This document shows positions 63,874-64,000 of a DNA stretch of 64,000 bases, piece by piece; the stretch's first letter is position 1, and the number at the start of each line of letters is the position of its first letter. The stretch covers positions 113,832,582-113,896,581 of the forward strand of contig OW804097.1 of NCBI GenBank assembly GCA_942159475.1, in the 5' to 3' direction. This stretch comes from Sthenelais limicola. Taxonomy: Eukaryota > Annelida > Polychaeta > Phyllodocida > Sigalionidae. The notes beneath the pieces were generated by a model. It saw only the letters and a program-made list of their open reading frames with translations. It had not been told where the DNA came from and did not search any database. The translations under genes and the position numbers were made by a program.

Positions 63874-64000
63874 ATGAATAACTTTTCATTGCTTAAGAAC
63901 AAGTAAACTTTACACAATTCAATCAGTTTTCAGAACAAAGAGTATTTAAAGTGAAGAGAGGCAGGTGCCCTGAAGTAACCCTGACAATTGCCAAAGTCAT

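Overview
This window is animal nuclear DNA. The one recognisable host gene is split by a spliceosomal intron and encodes part of a fibrinogen-related (FReD) domain. The rest is AT-rich and packed with eukaryotic mobile DNA: a complete Ty3/gypsy-class LTR retrotransposon, a broken non-LTR reverse transcriptase, dozens of short inverted-repeat elements (MITE-like) and many tandem arrays. FReD expansions and this repeat load fit an invertebrate such as a cephalochordate, mollusc, echinoderm or cnidarian. The sequence alone does not let me choose among them. I see no bacterial genes, CRISPR, rRNA or convincing tRNA.

Layout. 1-8.5 kb: the last two visible exons of the FReD gene (1699-1960 and 5413-5675, + strand). 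A MITE-A copy lies directly against the first acceptor. A MITE-C copy begins inside the stop codon and is itself split by about 2.4 kb of unexplained DNA. 8.5-17.9 kb: MITEs, a 170-bp hairpin and a decayed LINE reverse transcriptase (minus strand, about 14.4-14.9 kb). 17,884-29,770: the LTR retrotransposon, with 478-bp LTRs that differ at one base. 29.8-64 kb: MITEs, satellites and GA/CT-rich arrays, with no gene that I can support.

Retrotransposon. The order is LTR, primer-binding site, gag, pol (protease, RT, RNase H, integrase), an extra ORF3, polypurine tract, LTR. Gag and pol are joined by an apparent -1 frameshift signal: a near-canonical heptamer, a 9-nt spacer and an H-type pseudoknot. 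The integrase carries a long C-terminal tail with AT-hook motifs. ORF3 lies where env would be but encodes an 818-residue nuclear-looking protein with two Cys/His zinc-finger-like motifs and a coiled coil, probably expressed from a spliced RNA. This copy has two lesions: an in-frame TAG in gag, and a 153-bp palindromic insertion carrying a stop between RNase H and integrase. It is therefore recent but probably not autonomous.

Short element families (names are mine). A: about 235 bp, ends GGGTCAGATTTTCAGAAAAT, over 30 full or partial copies. B: about 400 bp, ends GTGATGTGTTTCAGGAAAAT. C: about 355 bp, ends AATAGGGGATTTGCAT. D: about 215 bp, one end AGTCTAGGCCCAAAG. E, F and G: foldback elements seen once or twice. 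F orientation of A means the end followed by GCAGCTGTACAC comes first; R is the reverse. Coordinates of partial copies are good to about 5-10 bases.
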